A DNA stretch of 58,892 nucleotides from Longicatena caecimuris (GCF_004341945.1 NZ_SMBP01000020.1:1-58892), one strand, 5' to 3'; counted from the stretch's first letter, positions 8,717 to 17,663 are shown. The notes: generated by a model from the sequence alone, not told the origin. Made by a program: numbers and translations.

Positions 8717-9586
8717 TTATTCAGCTTTACCAGCAGAACCAAATTCTTCCATCATAGCAATAACTTTTGCTTTGATTGCATCAGCACCTGGTTTTAACAA
8801 TTTACGAGGGTCATAACCTTTGCCTTCTGTGTCTTTACCAGCTTCGATGTATTCACGAGTTGCAGCTGCGAAAACCAACTGTAATTCTGTGTTAACGTTA
8901 ATCTTAGATACACCTAAAGAGATAGCTTTTGCGATCTGATCTGCAGGGATACCTGAACCCCCGTGTAATACTAATGGCTTACCATTTGTAACATTCTGGA
9001 TTTCGCCCAGACGTTCAAAGTTCAATCCAGCCCAATTTGCAGGATATTTACCATGGATATTACCGATACCAGCAGCCAAGAAATCAACGCCTAATTCAGC
9101 AATTGTCTTACATTCCTGAGGATCAGCTAATTCACCCATGGAAGTAACACCGTCTTCTTCACCACCGATGCCACCAACTTCACATTCAATAGATAAACCT
9201 TTTGAATGAGCCAGTTCGATCATTTCTTTTGATTTTTCTAAGTTTTCTTCAAATGCATAATGAGAACCATCAAACATTACTGAAGTGAAACCAGCTTCGA
9301 TACATGCTTTCGCACCATCGTAAGAACCATGATCCAAGTGCAGAGCAACTGGAACTGTAATTCCCAAATTGTCGTGGATTTCTTTTACCATAGCGACTAC
9401 GGTTTTAAATCCGCACATGTATTTAGCAGCACCTTCAGATACTCCTAACATAACTGGGGATTTTGCTTCCTCAGCTGCCAATAAGATTGCTTTTGTCCAT
9501 TCCATGTTGTTGATGTTAAATGCACCAACAGCATAATGACCTTCATGTGCTTTGTTAAGCATTTCTGTTGCAGAAACTAATGCCAT
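8717..9586 (-). CDS. fba: Fructose-1,6-bisphosphate aldolase, class II
   Basis: 289 aa cytosolic zinc enzyme of glycolysis and gluconeogenesis, splitting fructose-1,6-bisphosphate into DHAP and glyceraldehyde-3-phosphate. Visible family motifs are the zinc-binding HLDHGS near residue 82, ECEVGGIGGEEDGV near 137, HGKYP near 182 and the phosphate-binding HGGSGIP near 213. A strong AAGGAGG precedes the ATG. In Bacillus fba lies near rpoE; the same neighbourhood is kept here without pyrG and spo0F between them. Confidence 0.96.
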   Translation of the reverse strand: MALVSATEMLNKAHEGHYAVGAFNINNMEWTKAILLAAEEAKSPVMLGVSEGAAKYMCGFKTVVAMVKEIHDNLGITVPVALHLDHGSYDGAKACIEAGFTSVMFDGSHYAFEENLEKSKEMIELAHSKGLSIECEVGGIGGEEDGVTSMGELADPQECKTIAELGVDFLAAGIGNIHGKYPANWAGLNFERLGEIQNVTNGKPLVLHGGSGIPADQIAKAISLGVSKINVNTELQLVFAAATREYIEAGKDTEGKGYDPRKLLKPGADAIKAKVIAMMEEFGSAGKAE

Positions 9587-9618
9587 TTTAAATTCCTCCT
9601 TGTCAATTTTACACTCTT

Positions 9619-9647
9619 ATTCTACTTCATTTTTATCTTTTTGAAAA
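9619..9647 (-). promoter_or_regulatory. Putative fba promoter
   Basis: -35-like TTTTCA (9647-9642), 17-nt spacer, -10 TAGAAT (9624-9619) on the minus strand. The -35 is weak. Confidence 0.45.
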
Positions 9648-9684
9648 GCTTTTCTGCCATATAATTTTGAAAATGCCTATAATA

Positions 9685-9712
9685 TCAAAAGAAAGCATGG
9701 TACCCCATGCTT
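9685..9712 (-). terminator. Terminator after rpoE
   Basis: 8-bp stem AAGCATGG / CCATGCTT with a GGTA loop, followed by TCTTTT on the minus strand. It overlaps the rpoE stop codon. Confidence 0.85.
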
Positions 9713-10034
9713 AGTATTCTTCATCCGCTGTTTTCTCAGCCACAGCTTCATGTTCAAATTCTTCATCACTTTCTTCGTCAATCAGAATTTCTTCTGTATC
9801 TACAACAACTTCATGATATGTGTGACGCTCACGCAGATCCCAGCGGTTTTCACCTACGCATACAAAACGATCGTCAAGAGACAAATCACTGTAGAACTGT
9901 GCGATATTATCCTCTTCTTGTTGTTTTGTAAAACCGGCAATCTGGCAGACTTCCTCCCATATTTTTAAAAATGTAACAGCTTTTTTCTTAGTTTTCATGA
10001 GATCGAAGGCTATATCAATCATTGCTTTTTTCAT
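9711..10034 (-). CDS. rpoE: DNA-directed RNA polymerase delta subunit
   Basis: 107 aa. The N-terminal HARE-HTH fold (residues about 1-70, including FTKQQEEDNIAQFYSDLSLD and RFVCVGENRWDLRER) is followed by a very acidic tail (DEESDEEFEHEAVAEKTADEE). This is the delta subunit of Firmicutes, which promotes RNA release and recycling of RNA polymerase. The tail is shorter than in Bacillus subtilis (about 173 aa). AGGAGG lies 13 nt from the ATG, slightly long, with no better start. Third gene of a unit with the ywiB-like gene and argS. Confidence 0.93.
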   Translation of the reverse strand: MKKAMIDIAFDLMKTKKKAVTFLKIWEEVCQIAGFTKQQEEDNIAQFYSDLSLDDRFVCVGENRWDLRERHTYHEVVVDTEEILIDEESDEEFEHEAVAEKTADEEY

Positions 10035-10051
10035 AGTAAACGCTTTTCCTC

Positions 10052-11695
10052 CTACATTTTTTCAATGGCATCTACACCAATCAGAAACAGTGCATTTTTT
10101 AATGTGATTCGTGTAGCTTTTAAAAGAGCCAGACGTTGTGCGGACAACGCTTCATGCTCAGGGTCAATAACTTTACATGCATTATAGAAACTATGGAAAT
10201 GCTGGGCCAGTTTCTGTATATAGTTACATACTTTATGTGGCGCTCTTGTTTTAGCGGCATCACTTACGACATTTGTGAATTCATTGATATATTTCATCAA
10301 TGAAATTTCTTTTTCATGCGTCAGCAAATCATAGTTTGTTGCTTCCTTAAAATCAGGTGCCTGACGTAAAATAGAGCATATTCTCGCATGTGCATACTGT
10401 GCATAGTATACTGGATTGTCATTGCTTTGTTTTCTTGCCAGACCAAGGTCAAAATCCAGATGCGTATCAACGGCACGTTGTACAAAGAAATAACGGACAG
10501 CATCAACGCCTACCTCATCACAGAGTTCACGTATGGTTACCGCATTCCCTAAACGTTTACTCATTTTCACTTCTTCACCGTTTTCTACAAGTCGAACCAT
10601 CTGGATGATATCTACCTGCAATTTTTCAGGATCGTTTCCTAACGCCTGAATACTAGCCTTTAATCTTGGGATATAGCCATGATGATCAGCCCCCAGCAAA
10701 TCAACAAGTAAGTCAAAACCACGGTCTAACTTATCCTTATGATATGCAATATCAGGTACCAGATATGTATAAGAACCGTCAGATTTACGTAAAACACGAT
10801 CTTTATCATCACCAAACTGTGTTGTTTTAAACCAAAGTGCACCTTCTTCTTCATAGGTCAGCCCTTTTTCATGCAACACTTCTAAGGCTTTTTCTACTTT
10901 TCCATCATCTCTGATCTTTTGTTCACTGCTCCAAACATCAAAATGAACGCGGAAATTATCCAGATCGCACTTAATCTTATCTAATTCAAACGCGATGCCT
11001 TTTTCTTTAAAGAACCTCAAATTTTCGTCATTTTCTTCTGCATACGTCTGACCATATGCTTGCGCAAGTTTAACGGCAATCTTTCTAACATCCTCGCCAT
11101 GGTAACCATCTTCCGGTAATACAAATGGAAGACCTAAGTATTCACGGTAACGTGCCTGCAACGATTTTCCCAAGTTGACAATCTGATTACCGGCATCATT
11201 CACATAATACTCACGTGTCACATCATAACCACTTGCTTTCATTAAACGTGTAATACTGTCACCCCATGCAGCACCACGAGCATGACCAAGGTGTAAATCA
11301 CCCGTTGGGTTCGCTGAAACATATTCTACATTTACACGTTCATGATTTCCTGTTTCGTTATGTCCAAAGTTATCTTCTTGCGCCAATACGGTTTTAATAA
11401 TCTGTGCAAGAGATGTATTTTTAATTTTGAAGTTTAAAAACCCCGGCCCGGCTATTTCGCAATGTTCAATAGCAGCTGCTTCCATATCCAGGTTTTGCTG
11501 CAACGCTTCCGCAATGACACGTGGATTGTTTTTCAATAATCTTGTCAGTTGCATGGCCAGGTTTGTAGAATAATCACCATGGCTTTTGTCTTTAGGGATT
11601 TCAATTACGATCTTTTCAATTTCCACTTCTGTATCAAACGCTTTTTTAGCAGCATCTGCTAACGCCTTCTTTAAGTTTGTTTCAATCTGATTCAT
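10052..11695 (-). CDS. argS: Arginyl-tRNA synthetase
   Basis: 547 aa class I synthetase. Present are the N-terminal Arg-specific domain (Add-1), the HIGH-equivalent HLGHARGAAWGD near residue 125, KMSKR near 370, and the C-terminal DALR anticodon-binding domain. The start at 11695 follows AAGGAGG by 7 nt and overlaps the upstream gene's stop by 4 nt (ATGA), so the two are translationally coupled. rpoE follows 17 nt downstream. Confidence 0.97.
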   Translation of the reverse strand: MNQIETNLKKALADAAKKAFDTEVEIEKIVIEIPKDKSHGDYSTNLAMQLTRLLKNNPRVIAEALQQNLDMEAAAIEHCEIAGPGFLNFKIKNTSLAQIIKTVLAQEDNFGHNETGNHERVNVEYVSANPTGDLHLGHARGAAWGDSITRLMKASGYDVTREYYVNDAGNQIVNLGKSLQARYREYLGLPFVLPEDGYHGEDVRKIAVKLAQAYGQTYAEENDENLRFFKEKGIAFELDKIKCDLDNFRVHFDVWSSEQKIRDDGKVEKALEVLHEKGLTYEEEGALWFKTTQFGDDKDRVLRKSDGSYTYLVPDIAYHKDKLDRGFDLLVDLLGADHHGYIPRLKASIQALGNDPEKLQVDIIQMVRLVENGEEVKMSKRLGNAVTIRELCDEVGVDAVRYFFVQRAVDTHLDFDLGLARKQSNDNPVYYAQYAHARICSILRQAPDFKEATNYDLLTHEKEISLMKYINEFTNVVSDAAKTRAPHKVCNYIQKLAQHFHSFYNACKVIDPEHEALSAQRLALLKATRITLKNALFLIGVDAIEKM

Positions 11696-12084
11696 GCCAT
11701 AACCTCCTTCATCGTACATAAGAAACGAAAACTGTCGCTCACTTCCCCATTCACCATGACATCATATTCTACAGCGATAATATTATCCTTTTGAATATAT
11801 TTATGCGTAAATAATGTAAGTTCTATGGTTCCATATTCCGAACGGATCGTTCCTCTTGTTTTTTCATTCTCCCGAAAGCATAATTCAGTTATCATTTCGC
11901 CACTGCGTTTTAGATAAAAACTATCTTGTTCTGCACGCACTTCCACCACGGTTGTTTGATCACTCTCTATATAATGAAAAGAAATGTTGTCTTGCTCTGG
12001 CAACAGTTCTAAATAGCCTTTAAATAGAATGTTTTTCTGCTTTGTACCCAGATGTGTCTGCTTTAACGTAACGTGTTTTTTCAT
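11692..12084 (-). CDS. DUF1934 (YwiB-like) beta-barrel protein
   Basis: 130 aa, matches the DUF1934/YwiB family by overall sequence (calycin-like small beta-barrel). Function unknown. B. subtilis ywiB also lies beside argS, which supports the call. The start at 12084 has GGTG upstream; the next upstream ATG at 12108 lies inside the promoter region. It overlaps argS by 4 nt. Confidence 0.8.
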   Translation of the reverse strand: MKKHVTLKQTHLGTKQKNILFKGYLELLPEQDNISFHYIESDQTTVVEVRAEQDSFYLKRSGEMITELCFRENEKTRGTIRSEYGTIELTLFTHKYIQKDNIIAVEYDVMVNGEVSDSFRFLCTMKEVMA

Positions 12085-12106
12085 GCTTTCACCACTTATC
12101 ATGAGC

Positions 12107-12134
12107 ATTATAGCAGAAATAGGCTAAGGTGCAA
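12107..12134 (-). promoter_or_regulatory. Promoter of the ywiB-argS-rpoE unit
   Basis: -35 TTGCAC (12134-12129), 16-nt spacer ending TGC, and consensus -10 TATAAT (12112-12107) on the minus strand; an extended -10 promoter. Confidence 0.8.
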
Positions 12135-12906
12135 GCCTTTTTTATGGAAATTTAAACTTTTTTATGATTTTGTGCTTACCCTTACTTTTTTATTCAACAT
12201 GATAATCTAATTATGGAATATTATTCTATAATTGGATGTTCTATTTTTATAATATGCAGTGTAGAAAGTTTTATTAAATCTTATTTTTTTAACCTATTCC
12301 AAAACTTCGTCATCATATTTATCCAAACGAAACGAGGTATCTTCATCATTTGGATACAAGTTGAGTACTTTTTATTATGGCTTTTCCCTATCCTTATATT
12401 ATATAGCGATTATTTTTGCACGCCCTTTTTTCATATTTCTCTTCCTTATAATATATAGGACCTTCTCTTGCAAAAGTCTTCCTTATATTATATAGAGCAA
12501 TTTAGAGCAAAAACTCTTCCTTATAATATATAGGGGCATAAGAAAATCTCTTCCTTATAATATATATGTCTGTCATGCAGTTATATTGCTTGCTTTGATT
12601 CCTATATATCACATGTGGTGAATTCTTTCTAGACGAATCTATTCTTCTTCGCTATATTCCATTATTAGAATATATCCTTTTTATTGATTATAGAAAAAGA
12701 AATTAGATGCATCCTTTGCATATGTAACCTGTTTTTAAATATAAAAGCTTTACCTGCTTCTATACGCATAACTTTTCTGCACGAACGAAACAACATATAT
12801 ATTTATAATATTCTATTAATAGAATATATAGTTCTACGTCTTTCTGTATCAGTTTGTTTAAAAGACAAGGAGATGTTCAAACTAATATCGTAAAGAGGTG
12901 TCGCTT
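12135..12906. other. Long AT-rich intergenic region upstream of the class A PBP
   Basis: About 770 nt without a credible gene, between divergent units. It carries three matches to the palindrome at the padR promoter (12206-12221, 12652-12672 and 12808-12827) and a direct-repeat array at 12390-12568. Base composition is more AT-rich than the neighbouring genes. I could not find a clear -35/-10 pair for the PBP gene. Confidence 0.6.
12390..12568. repeat. Array of five CCTTATAATATATAG direct repeats
   Basis: Five copies of a 15-20 bp unit close to TCTTCCTTATAATATATAGG. The CCTTATA cores begin at 12392, 12444, 12481, 12519 and 12553, so spacing is 52, 37, 38 and 34 nt. Copies 1 and 3 read TTATATTATATAG instead of TTATAATATATAG. 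The intervening 17-19 nt are not conserved. There is no cas gene, and repeats and spacers are too short for CRISPR. Confidence 0.7.
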
Positions 12907-14772
12907 ATGAAATGGTTTCGCAGAATTATCTTTGGCAGTATCTTTTTTATTCTGACGGCTTTTATCTTGTTATACACATATGCTTTCATAGACAGATTGC
13001 CCCTGGATGAGCAAAGAAAAAATATCACGATTTATGATTGCAATGGCAATGTCATGTATGAATCCAATTTTAAAAAAAATATGCAGTGGACTTCGATTGA
13101 CGATATTCCTGAATTCATACAAGATGCCTTTATCAGTGTAGAAGATAAGCGCTTCTATTATCATGCCGGTTTTGATCCGGTTCGCATTATCAAAGCTTTA
13201 TCAACAAATCTTGTACATGGGGATATTCTGCAAGGGGGTTCTACGATTACACAACAATATGCCAAAAATCTGTTCCTGACAAATGAACAAACGGTTTCAC
13301 GCAAGATTCAAGAATTTTTCTATGCCACAAGACTGGAAATGCAATACAGTAAAAAAGATATTTTAGAAGGTTATTTAAACACGGCATACTTTGGACATGG
13401 CATTTACGGCATACAATCAGCTGCACATTATTTCTTTGATTCCGATATGAAAGATTTAAGCGTTGGGGAAACGGCCATGCTAGTAGGTATTCCAAATGGT
13501 CCCAGTATTTATTCCCCATATCTTCATAAAGAGAATGCTATTAAGCGACAACACCTCATTTTAAAACTTATGCGTGAACATGGGGTTATCACAAAAGCTG
13601 AAGAAGCACAAGCTCGCCAAGAACCTCTGGTCTTATCACAAAACCATAAAGATAGTCAAAATGGTCTGAACGAATATTACGTTGATGCCGTGATTGCAGA
13701 ACTCAACGAACTATCCATCGACTTAGATCAAGAAATCCATGTACATACAAACTATGATCCAGATGTACAAGCAGCCTTAGACAAATCCATACGGGCTCAC
13801 ATGGATATGGATGATGAACTAGAAACCGCAGGTATCATCGTTCAGCCCTTTACTGGTAATATCCTGGCAATTGCCGGAGGAAAGGATTACACCATTTCCC
13901 AATATAACCGGGCCAGCCAGTCTTCGCGTCAAGTTGCCAGCACGATTAAACCACTGTTATATTACTGTGCCTTACAACAGGGCTTTACCCCAGCCACACA
14001 ATTTACTTCACAGAAAACAACCTTTCGCCTTGCGAACAACGAAACTTATGCCCCAAGCAATTATGATGATCAATATGCCAATGCAAAAATCTCATTGATC
14101 AATGCCATTTCATTAAGTGACAACATCTATGCCGTGAAAACTCATCTGTTTTTAGGTGAAGATACCCTGCATCAAGCACTATTGGATTTTGACATTAAAC
14201 AATCACAGCCAAACCCAAGTGAAGCCTTAGGCACTGTGAATATGAATTTACTGGAGCTGTCGCGCATTTATACGACGTTTGCTTCTGAAGGGCTTTATGT
14301 TAAACCAACGATGATTTCATCTGTAACAAGCGATGATAAAGTTTTATATGAACATAAGACAACTCCTAAACGCATGCTGCAGCGAAATGAAACTTTACTG
14401 CTCTCACAATTGCTGACTTCAACTTTTGATATCCGCAATAAAGGCTATGCGTTTCCAAGTATGTATGGCTATCAGCCGAAAGTGACAATGGCTGCGAAAT
14501 CCGGAACGAGTGATTGGGATTCCTTGGTCATGGGGTACAATCCGGAATATGTCATCGGGGTATGGTGTGGCTTTGATGATAATCGCAAGCTGGCAAAACA
14601 ATATTACGCAAACAGTAAAAAGATCTTTCAGGATACAATCAACACACTGTATAAAAATCAGAAAAATATCTGGTATCAACCAAGTGATGATATCATGGAA
14701 GTACAAGTAAATCCGATTACAGGAGTACCTTCCAGTAACGGCTCTACCTACTGGTTTTTACGCAATAGCTGA
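12907..14772 (+). CDS. Class A penicillin-binding protein (GT51 + transpeptidase)
   Basis: Bifunctional peptidoglycan synthase, 621 aa. One N-terminal TM anchor (residues 8-28). The GT51 glycosyltransferase domain has catalytic Glu79 in VEDKRFYYHAG and GGSTITQQYAKNL at 110-122. The transpeptidase domain has S345-TIK, S404-DN and K531-SGT, the three penicillin-binding motifs, all intact. The C-terminal extension is short compared with PBP1a. Start 12907 is chosen over GTG 12898 because GAGGTG then lies 6 nt upstream. It acts outside the membrane on lipid II. The upstream region carries candidate PadR operators. Confidence 0.93.
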   Translation: MKWFRRIIFGSIFFILTAFILLYTYAFIDRLPLDEQRKNITIYDCNGNVMYESNFKKNMQWTSIDDIPEFIQDAFISVEDKRFYYHAGFDPVRIIKALSTNLVHGDILQGGSTITQQYAKNLFLTNEQTVSRKIQEFFYATRLEMQYSKKDILEGYLNTAYFGHGIYGIQSAAHYFFDSDMKDLSVGETAMLVGIPNGPSIYSPYLHKENAIKRQHLILKLMREHGVITKAEEAQARQEPLVLSQNHKDSQNGLNEYYVDAVIAELNELSIDLDQEIHVHTNYDPDVQAALDKSIRAHMDMDDELETAGIIVQPFTGNILAIAGGKDYTISQYNRASQSSRQVASTIKPLLYYCALQQGFTPATQFTSQKTTFRLANNETYAPSNYDDQYANAKISLINAISLSDNIYAVKTHLFLGEDTLHQALLDFDIKQSQPNPSEALGTVNMNLLELSRIYTTFASEGLYVKPTMISSVTSDDKVLYEHKTTPKRMLQRNETLLLSQLLTSTFDIRNKGYAFPSMYGYQPKVTMAAKSGTSDWDSLVMGYNPEYVIGVWCGFDDNRKLAKQYYANSKKIFQDTINTLYKNQKNIWYQPSDDIMEVQVNPITGVPSSNGSTYWFLRNS

Positions 14773-14943
14773 TAAATAGGGCTTTTTTGTCGAAAGTCAA
14801 TAAAAAACAGGCAAATTTAAAAAAAAATAAAAAAAATTTTAAGAATTTTAAAAAATGTCATTAAGCCTTTGTTCATCGGTTAAATGCGGATTTCAAATGG
14901 GGTCGGAAAGTGACAAAAACGTAAGATTTTCAAAAAATGCGGG
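14773..14943. other. A-rich spacer between PBP and NlpC/P60 genes
   Basis: Contains long A and A/T tracts (14815-14860). No convincing terminator stem for the PBP gene is visible, so some read-through into the next gene is possible. No gene seen. Confidence 0.4.
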
Positions 14944-14972
14944 TTGCACGATTAAAAAGTCTTTGTTACAAT
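14944..14972 (+). promoter_or_regulatory. Promoter of the NlpC/P60 gene
   Basis: -35 TTGCAC (14944-14949), 17-nt spacer and -10 TACAAT (14967-14972), 26 nt before the start codon. Confidence 0.85.
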
Positions 14973-14998
14973 GAGGACGTTGATGTCGAGGTGATAAC

Positions 14999-16198
14999 AT
15001 GAACTTTATCGAAAAGAACACAAAAAAAGTTGCTCTTGTCTTAGGAATTGCTACAGCGCTCTCTGCTGTTACAACAGTATATGCAGCATCCAATACAGAC
15101 GGATGGCACGATGGCGTCTACATGGTAGATGGAAAAGTTAAAACAGCTTGGCTGTTTGAAGAAACAGGTGCTGTCTACTACCTGAATGATGAAGGTAGAG
15201 CTGTTACAGGATGGAAAACAATCAACGAAAGCACTTATTATTTCAACGCAAACGGTGAACGAGTAAGTGGTGACGTGGTGATTGATGGTCACAAGTACGC
15301 TTTCCAGAAAAACGGAAAACTGTTACTTGGATGGCAAGATGAAAACACTACATACTATAACCAGTATGGTGTAAAAGTTACCGGTGAACAGAAAATTGAT
15401 GGTAAGACTTATAACTTTGATGCTAACGGCAACATCCAGAAAGGTTGGATGAAGCTGAATGGTAAAAAAGTCTACTTCAAAGAAGATGGTTCTCTGGCAA
15501 CAAGTGAAACTAAGATTGATGGTAAAAAGTATAACTTCCAGTCTAACGGTACTTTAAAATCCGGATGGACACATGAAAACGATATGATTCAGTACTATAA
15601 CAAGTATGGCTATCGTTTAAAAGGTTGGCAGACCATTAAAGGTAAGAAGTACCTTTTCAGTAAGAATGGAAATGCCTACACAGATACGAAAAAAGATGGT
15701 TACAAATTCGATAAGAAGGGTGTAGCTAAGAAAATAAAGAAGAAAGCGAAAGCTGAAACAACAACTTATGAAACAGCAGCGTCTACTTCTTATTCAGCTC
15801 CAAAAAAGAATAACAATGCAAATTTGAATCCTGCTGGTCATGCCGGTAATGGTTCTGCTGCATCAATTGCATCTTCTTATGTAGGTTATAACTACGTATG
15901 GGGTGGTGCTAGTCCTGCTGGATTCGACTGTTCAGGTTTAATTTACTATGCATACAATCAAGTCGGAGTAAGCGTACCTAGATCTGGTTATGGCCAGGCT
16001 GGTATGGGTTCTGCGGTTTCTTACAACAACATGCAGTATGGAGATGTCATCGTTTGGGATGGCGGATCTCATGTGTCTATTTACATTGGTGGTGGACAGA
16101 TGGTTCATGCAGCAAATCCTAGTATGGGTGTTATTGTAAGTGGTGTCAGTGAATGGGCTTCTTACGGACAGAGTATTACAGGAATTCGTAGAGTATAA
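14999..16198 (+). CDS. Secreted NlpC/P60 endopeptidase with cell-wall-binding repeats
   Basis: 399 aa exported peptidoglycan hydrolase. A signal peptide covers residues 1-29 with probable cleavage at VYA|ASN. Residues 31-245 hold about ten choline/glucan-binding-type repeats (patterns such as TGWKTINESTYYFNANGE and KSGWTHEND). A Lys/Thr/Ser-rich linker spans 245-285. The NlpC/P60 domain has catalytic Cys311 in FDCSGL, His358 in GSHVSIYIG and His370 as likely third residue. GAGGTG lies 6 nt from the ATG. It follows the PBP, so synthesis and cleavage of the wall are encoded together. Related proteins cut the stem peptide. Confidence 0.92.
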   Translation: MNFIEKNTKKVALVLGIATALSAVTTVYAASNTDGWHDGVYMVDGKVKTAWLFEETGAVYYLNDEGRAVTGWKTINESTYYFNANGERVSGDVVIDGHKYAFQKNGKLLLGWQDENTTYYNQYGVKVTGEQKIDGKTYNFDANGNIQKGWMKLNGKKVYFKEDGSLATSETKIDGKKYNFQSNGTLKSGWTHENDMIQYYNKYGYRLKGWQTIKGKKYLFSKNGNAYTDTKKDGYKFDKKGVAKKIKKKAKAETTTYETAASTSYSAPKKNNNANLNPAGHAGNGSAASIASSYVGYNYVWGGASPAGFDCSGLIYYAYNQVGVSVPRSGYGQAGMGSAVSYNNMQYGDVIVWDGGSHVSIYIGGGQMVHAANPSMGVIVSGVSEWASYGQSITGIRRV

Positions 16199-16203
16199 AA
16201 AAC

Positions 16204-16229
16204 AAAAAAAGAGAGTTTCTCTCTTTTTT
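16204..16229 (+). terminator. Terminator of the NlpC/P60 gene
   Basis: GAGAG, TTT loop, CTCTC, then TTTTTT, directly after the stop codon, with flanking A and T tracts extending the stem. Confidence 0.85.
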
Positions 16230-16454
16230 GCTTATTTACATTAGGTGTTGCTATCTAAAGTCTCCTAAATCGATGTTTTTAAGCGATTTAAGAGACTTTT
16301 TTTATTTTCCGCAACATCTTCCTATTGAATCTCGTTTCTCTTCTTAAAACGAATAAATCTTAATTTTTCTTAAGTAACTACTTTCATCTGCTCATCTTCA
16401 TCCACATCATCTCTCATCACAACCCTTTTTTTCCTCTTCCCCCTTCCTCATACA
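16230..16454. other. Intergenic stretch with an orphan hairpin
   Basis: Pyrimidine-rich spacer between converging units. Apart from the second terminator-like hairpin at 16258-16303 I see no gene or promoter in it. Confidence 0.4.
16258..16303 (+). terminator. Second, tandem intrinsic terminator
   Basis: AAGTCTC-C-TAAATCG pairs with CGATTTA-A-GAGACTT, giving 14 bp with one mismatch and an 11-nt loop, followed by seven T. It lies 60 nt after the NlpC/P60 terminator. It may be a back-up terminator or the end of a very short RNA. Confidence 0.75.
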
Positions 16455-16493
16455 AAATAAAAAGCATCCAAAACGTTACGTTTATCGGATGCT
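16455..16493 (-). terminator. Terminator of nagA
   Basis: On the minus strand AGCATCC pairs with GGATGCT, with an inner AAACG / CGTTT helix, followed by TTTTATTTT. Confidence 0.85.
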
Positions 16494-16509
16494 CATTATG
16501 CACCATATG

Positions 16510-17613
16510 CTATAAAACACTGCGACCGTTTATTACTACATCTAACAAATGCAATTCACTATCCAGTATGACCAGATCAATCTTATGACCTAGGCGAATA
16601 TCACTTGTATAACTCTTCACGATATGCGCCGCATTTTGCGAAGTCATCAAGATGCTTTCAGCAAGTCCATAGGCATCATATAGCTTACGAAAGATATCCA
16701 ACAGGTCTATACAGCTTCCTTTTAGAACGCCTTCTTTATAAACTGCATGATGTTGTATGTAACTGCCATCATCTAGCACATGACCTTCAGGATAGGCCAA
16801 TCCGGAGTTTATCGTACCGTCGCTGATTGCGATGACCCGTTTTGCACCCAACAGTTTAATCAGCCATTCTAACATTTTTGATTGTATATGTGCACCATCC
16901 ATAATCATTTCACAGCTGCATTGGGATAAGAGCACGGCATCAAACATCGTCGGTTCATGATGATCAATGCCAGGCATAGCATTGCATAGATGCGTCACCT
17001 GGGAGGCACCTTCTTCAAAAGCCTCCAGCATTTGCTCATACGTTGCCTTACTGTGACCGATTGATACTTGAACACCATATAGATGCAATAAATGTATCGC
17101 TTCCATGGCATTTGTCAATTCCGGGGCAATCGTCATCACACGGATATCTTCATGATATTCACTTAGAAATGTATCTAATTCATTTAAATCAATTTCTTGT
17201 AACTGATTTGCATCTAATAAACCATGCATCGCTTTTGATAAATAAGGGCCTTCCAAATGAACGCCTGCATAACGTGCTCCCATCGTATTTCCTTGAAAAG
17301 CCTTTCGATATGCTTTCAGAATTGGAATATACTCTTGTAAAGGACGTGGAGATAAGGTCGGACAAAATGTCGTTACCCCTCGTTTGGCATATGCATTGGC
17401 CAATTGACGAAGATTTTCGATATTTTCATCATCACAGCTATATCCACGAAAACCATGCGTATGAATATCGACAAAGCCTGGGATAGCGATATGTCCTTTC
17501 CCTCTAGGTGTCTTAAATTCCATGCGCTCCACAAAACCATCTTCTAAATAAAGATCACCAAAAACCATCGTGCCATCCAGCATAAAGCTTACATTTTCAA
17601 TTATCTTTTTCAT
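16510..17613 (-). CDS. nagA: N-acetylglucosamine-6-phosphate deacetylase
   Basis: 367 aa amidohydrolase removing acetate from GlcNAc-6-P in amino-sugar catabolism and wall recycling. Metal and active-site motifs: PGFVDIHTHG near residue 48, the HLEGPYLS glutamate near 117, GHSKAT near 178, THLCNAMPG near 199 and the catalytic Asp in AISDGT near 258. The start at 17613 follows GAGGTG by 7 nt; upstream in-frame ATGs overlap the promoter. nagB is not in the window. Confidence 0.95.
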   Translation of the reverse strand: MKKIIENVSFMLDGTMVFGDLYLEDGFVERMEFKTPRGKGHIAIPGFVDIHTHGFRGYSCDDENIENLRQLANAYAKRGVTTFCPTLSPRPLQEYIPILKAYRKAFQGNTMGARYAGVHLEGPYLSKAMHGLLDANQLQEIDLNELDTFLSEYHEDIRVMTIAPELTNAMEAIHLLHLYGVQVSIGHSKATYEQMLEAFEEGASQVTHLCNAMPGIDHHEPTMFDAVLLSQCSCEMIMDGAHIQSKMLEWLIKLLGAKRVIAISDGTINSGLAYPEGHVLDDGSYIQHHAVYKEGVLKGSCIDLLDIFRKLYDAYGLAESILMTSQNAAHIVKSYTSDIRLGHKIDLVILDSELHLLDVVINGRSVL

Positions 17614-17634
17614 GCTATGCACCTCACTCCTTAC

Positions 17635-17663
17635 ATTGTATTTCATAAAGGATGCTTTTACAA
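17635..17663 (-). promoter_or_regulatory. nagA promoter
   Basis: -35 TTGTAA (17663-17658), 17-nt spacer, -10 TACAAT (17640-17635) on the minus strand. The leader would be only about 15 nt long. Confidence 0.8.

Noticed and set aside
12121-12146. Plus-strand hairpin AGGCT / AGCCT followed by T
   Set aside because: The stem overlaps the -35 element of the argS operon promoter and no plus-strand gene ends there.
12213-12458. 81-codon frame in the AT-rich PBP upstream region
   Set aside because: No ribosome binding site; it reads through AT-rich candidate regulatory repeats.
12390-12568. CRISPR array
   Set aside because: Repeats are only 15-20 bp, the intervening sequences 17-19 nt, copies are imperfect and no cas genes are present.
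16204-16303. Riboswitch between the two tandem terminators
   Set aside because: No gene follows on the same strand within several kb, so a cis-regulatory role is unlikely.
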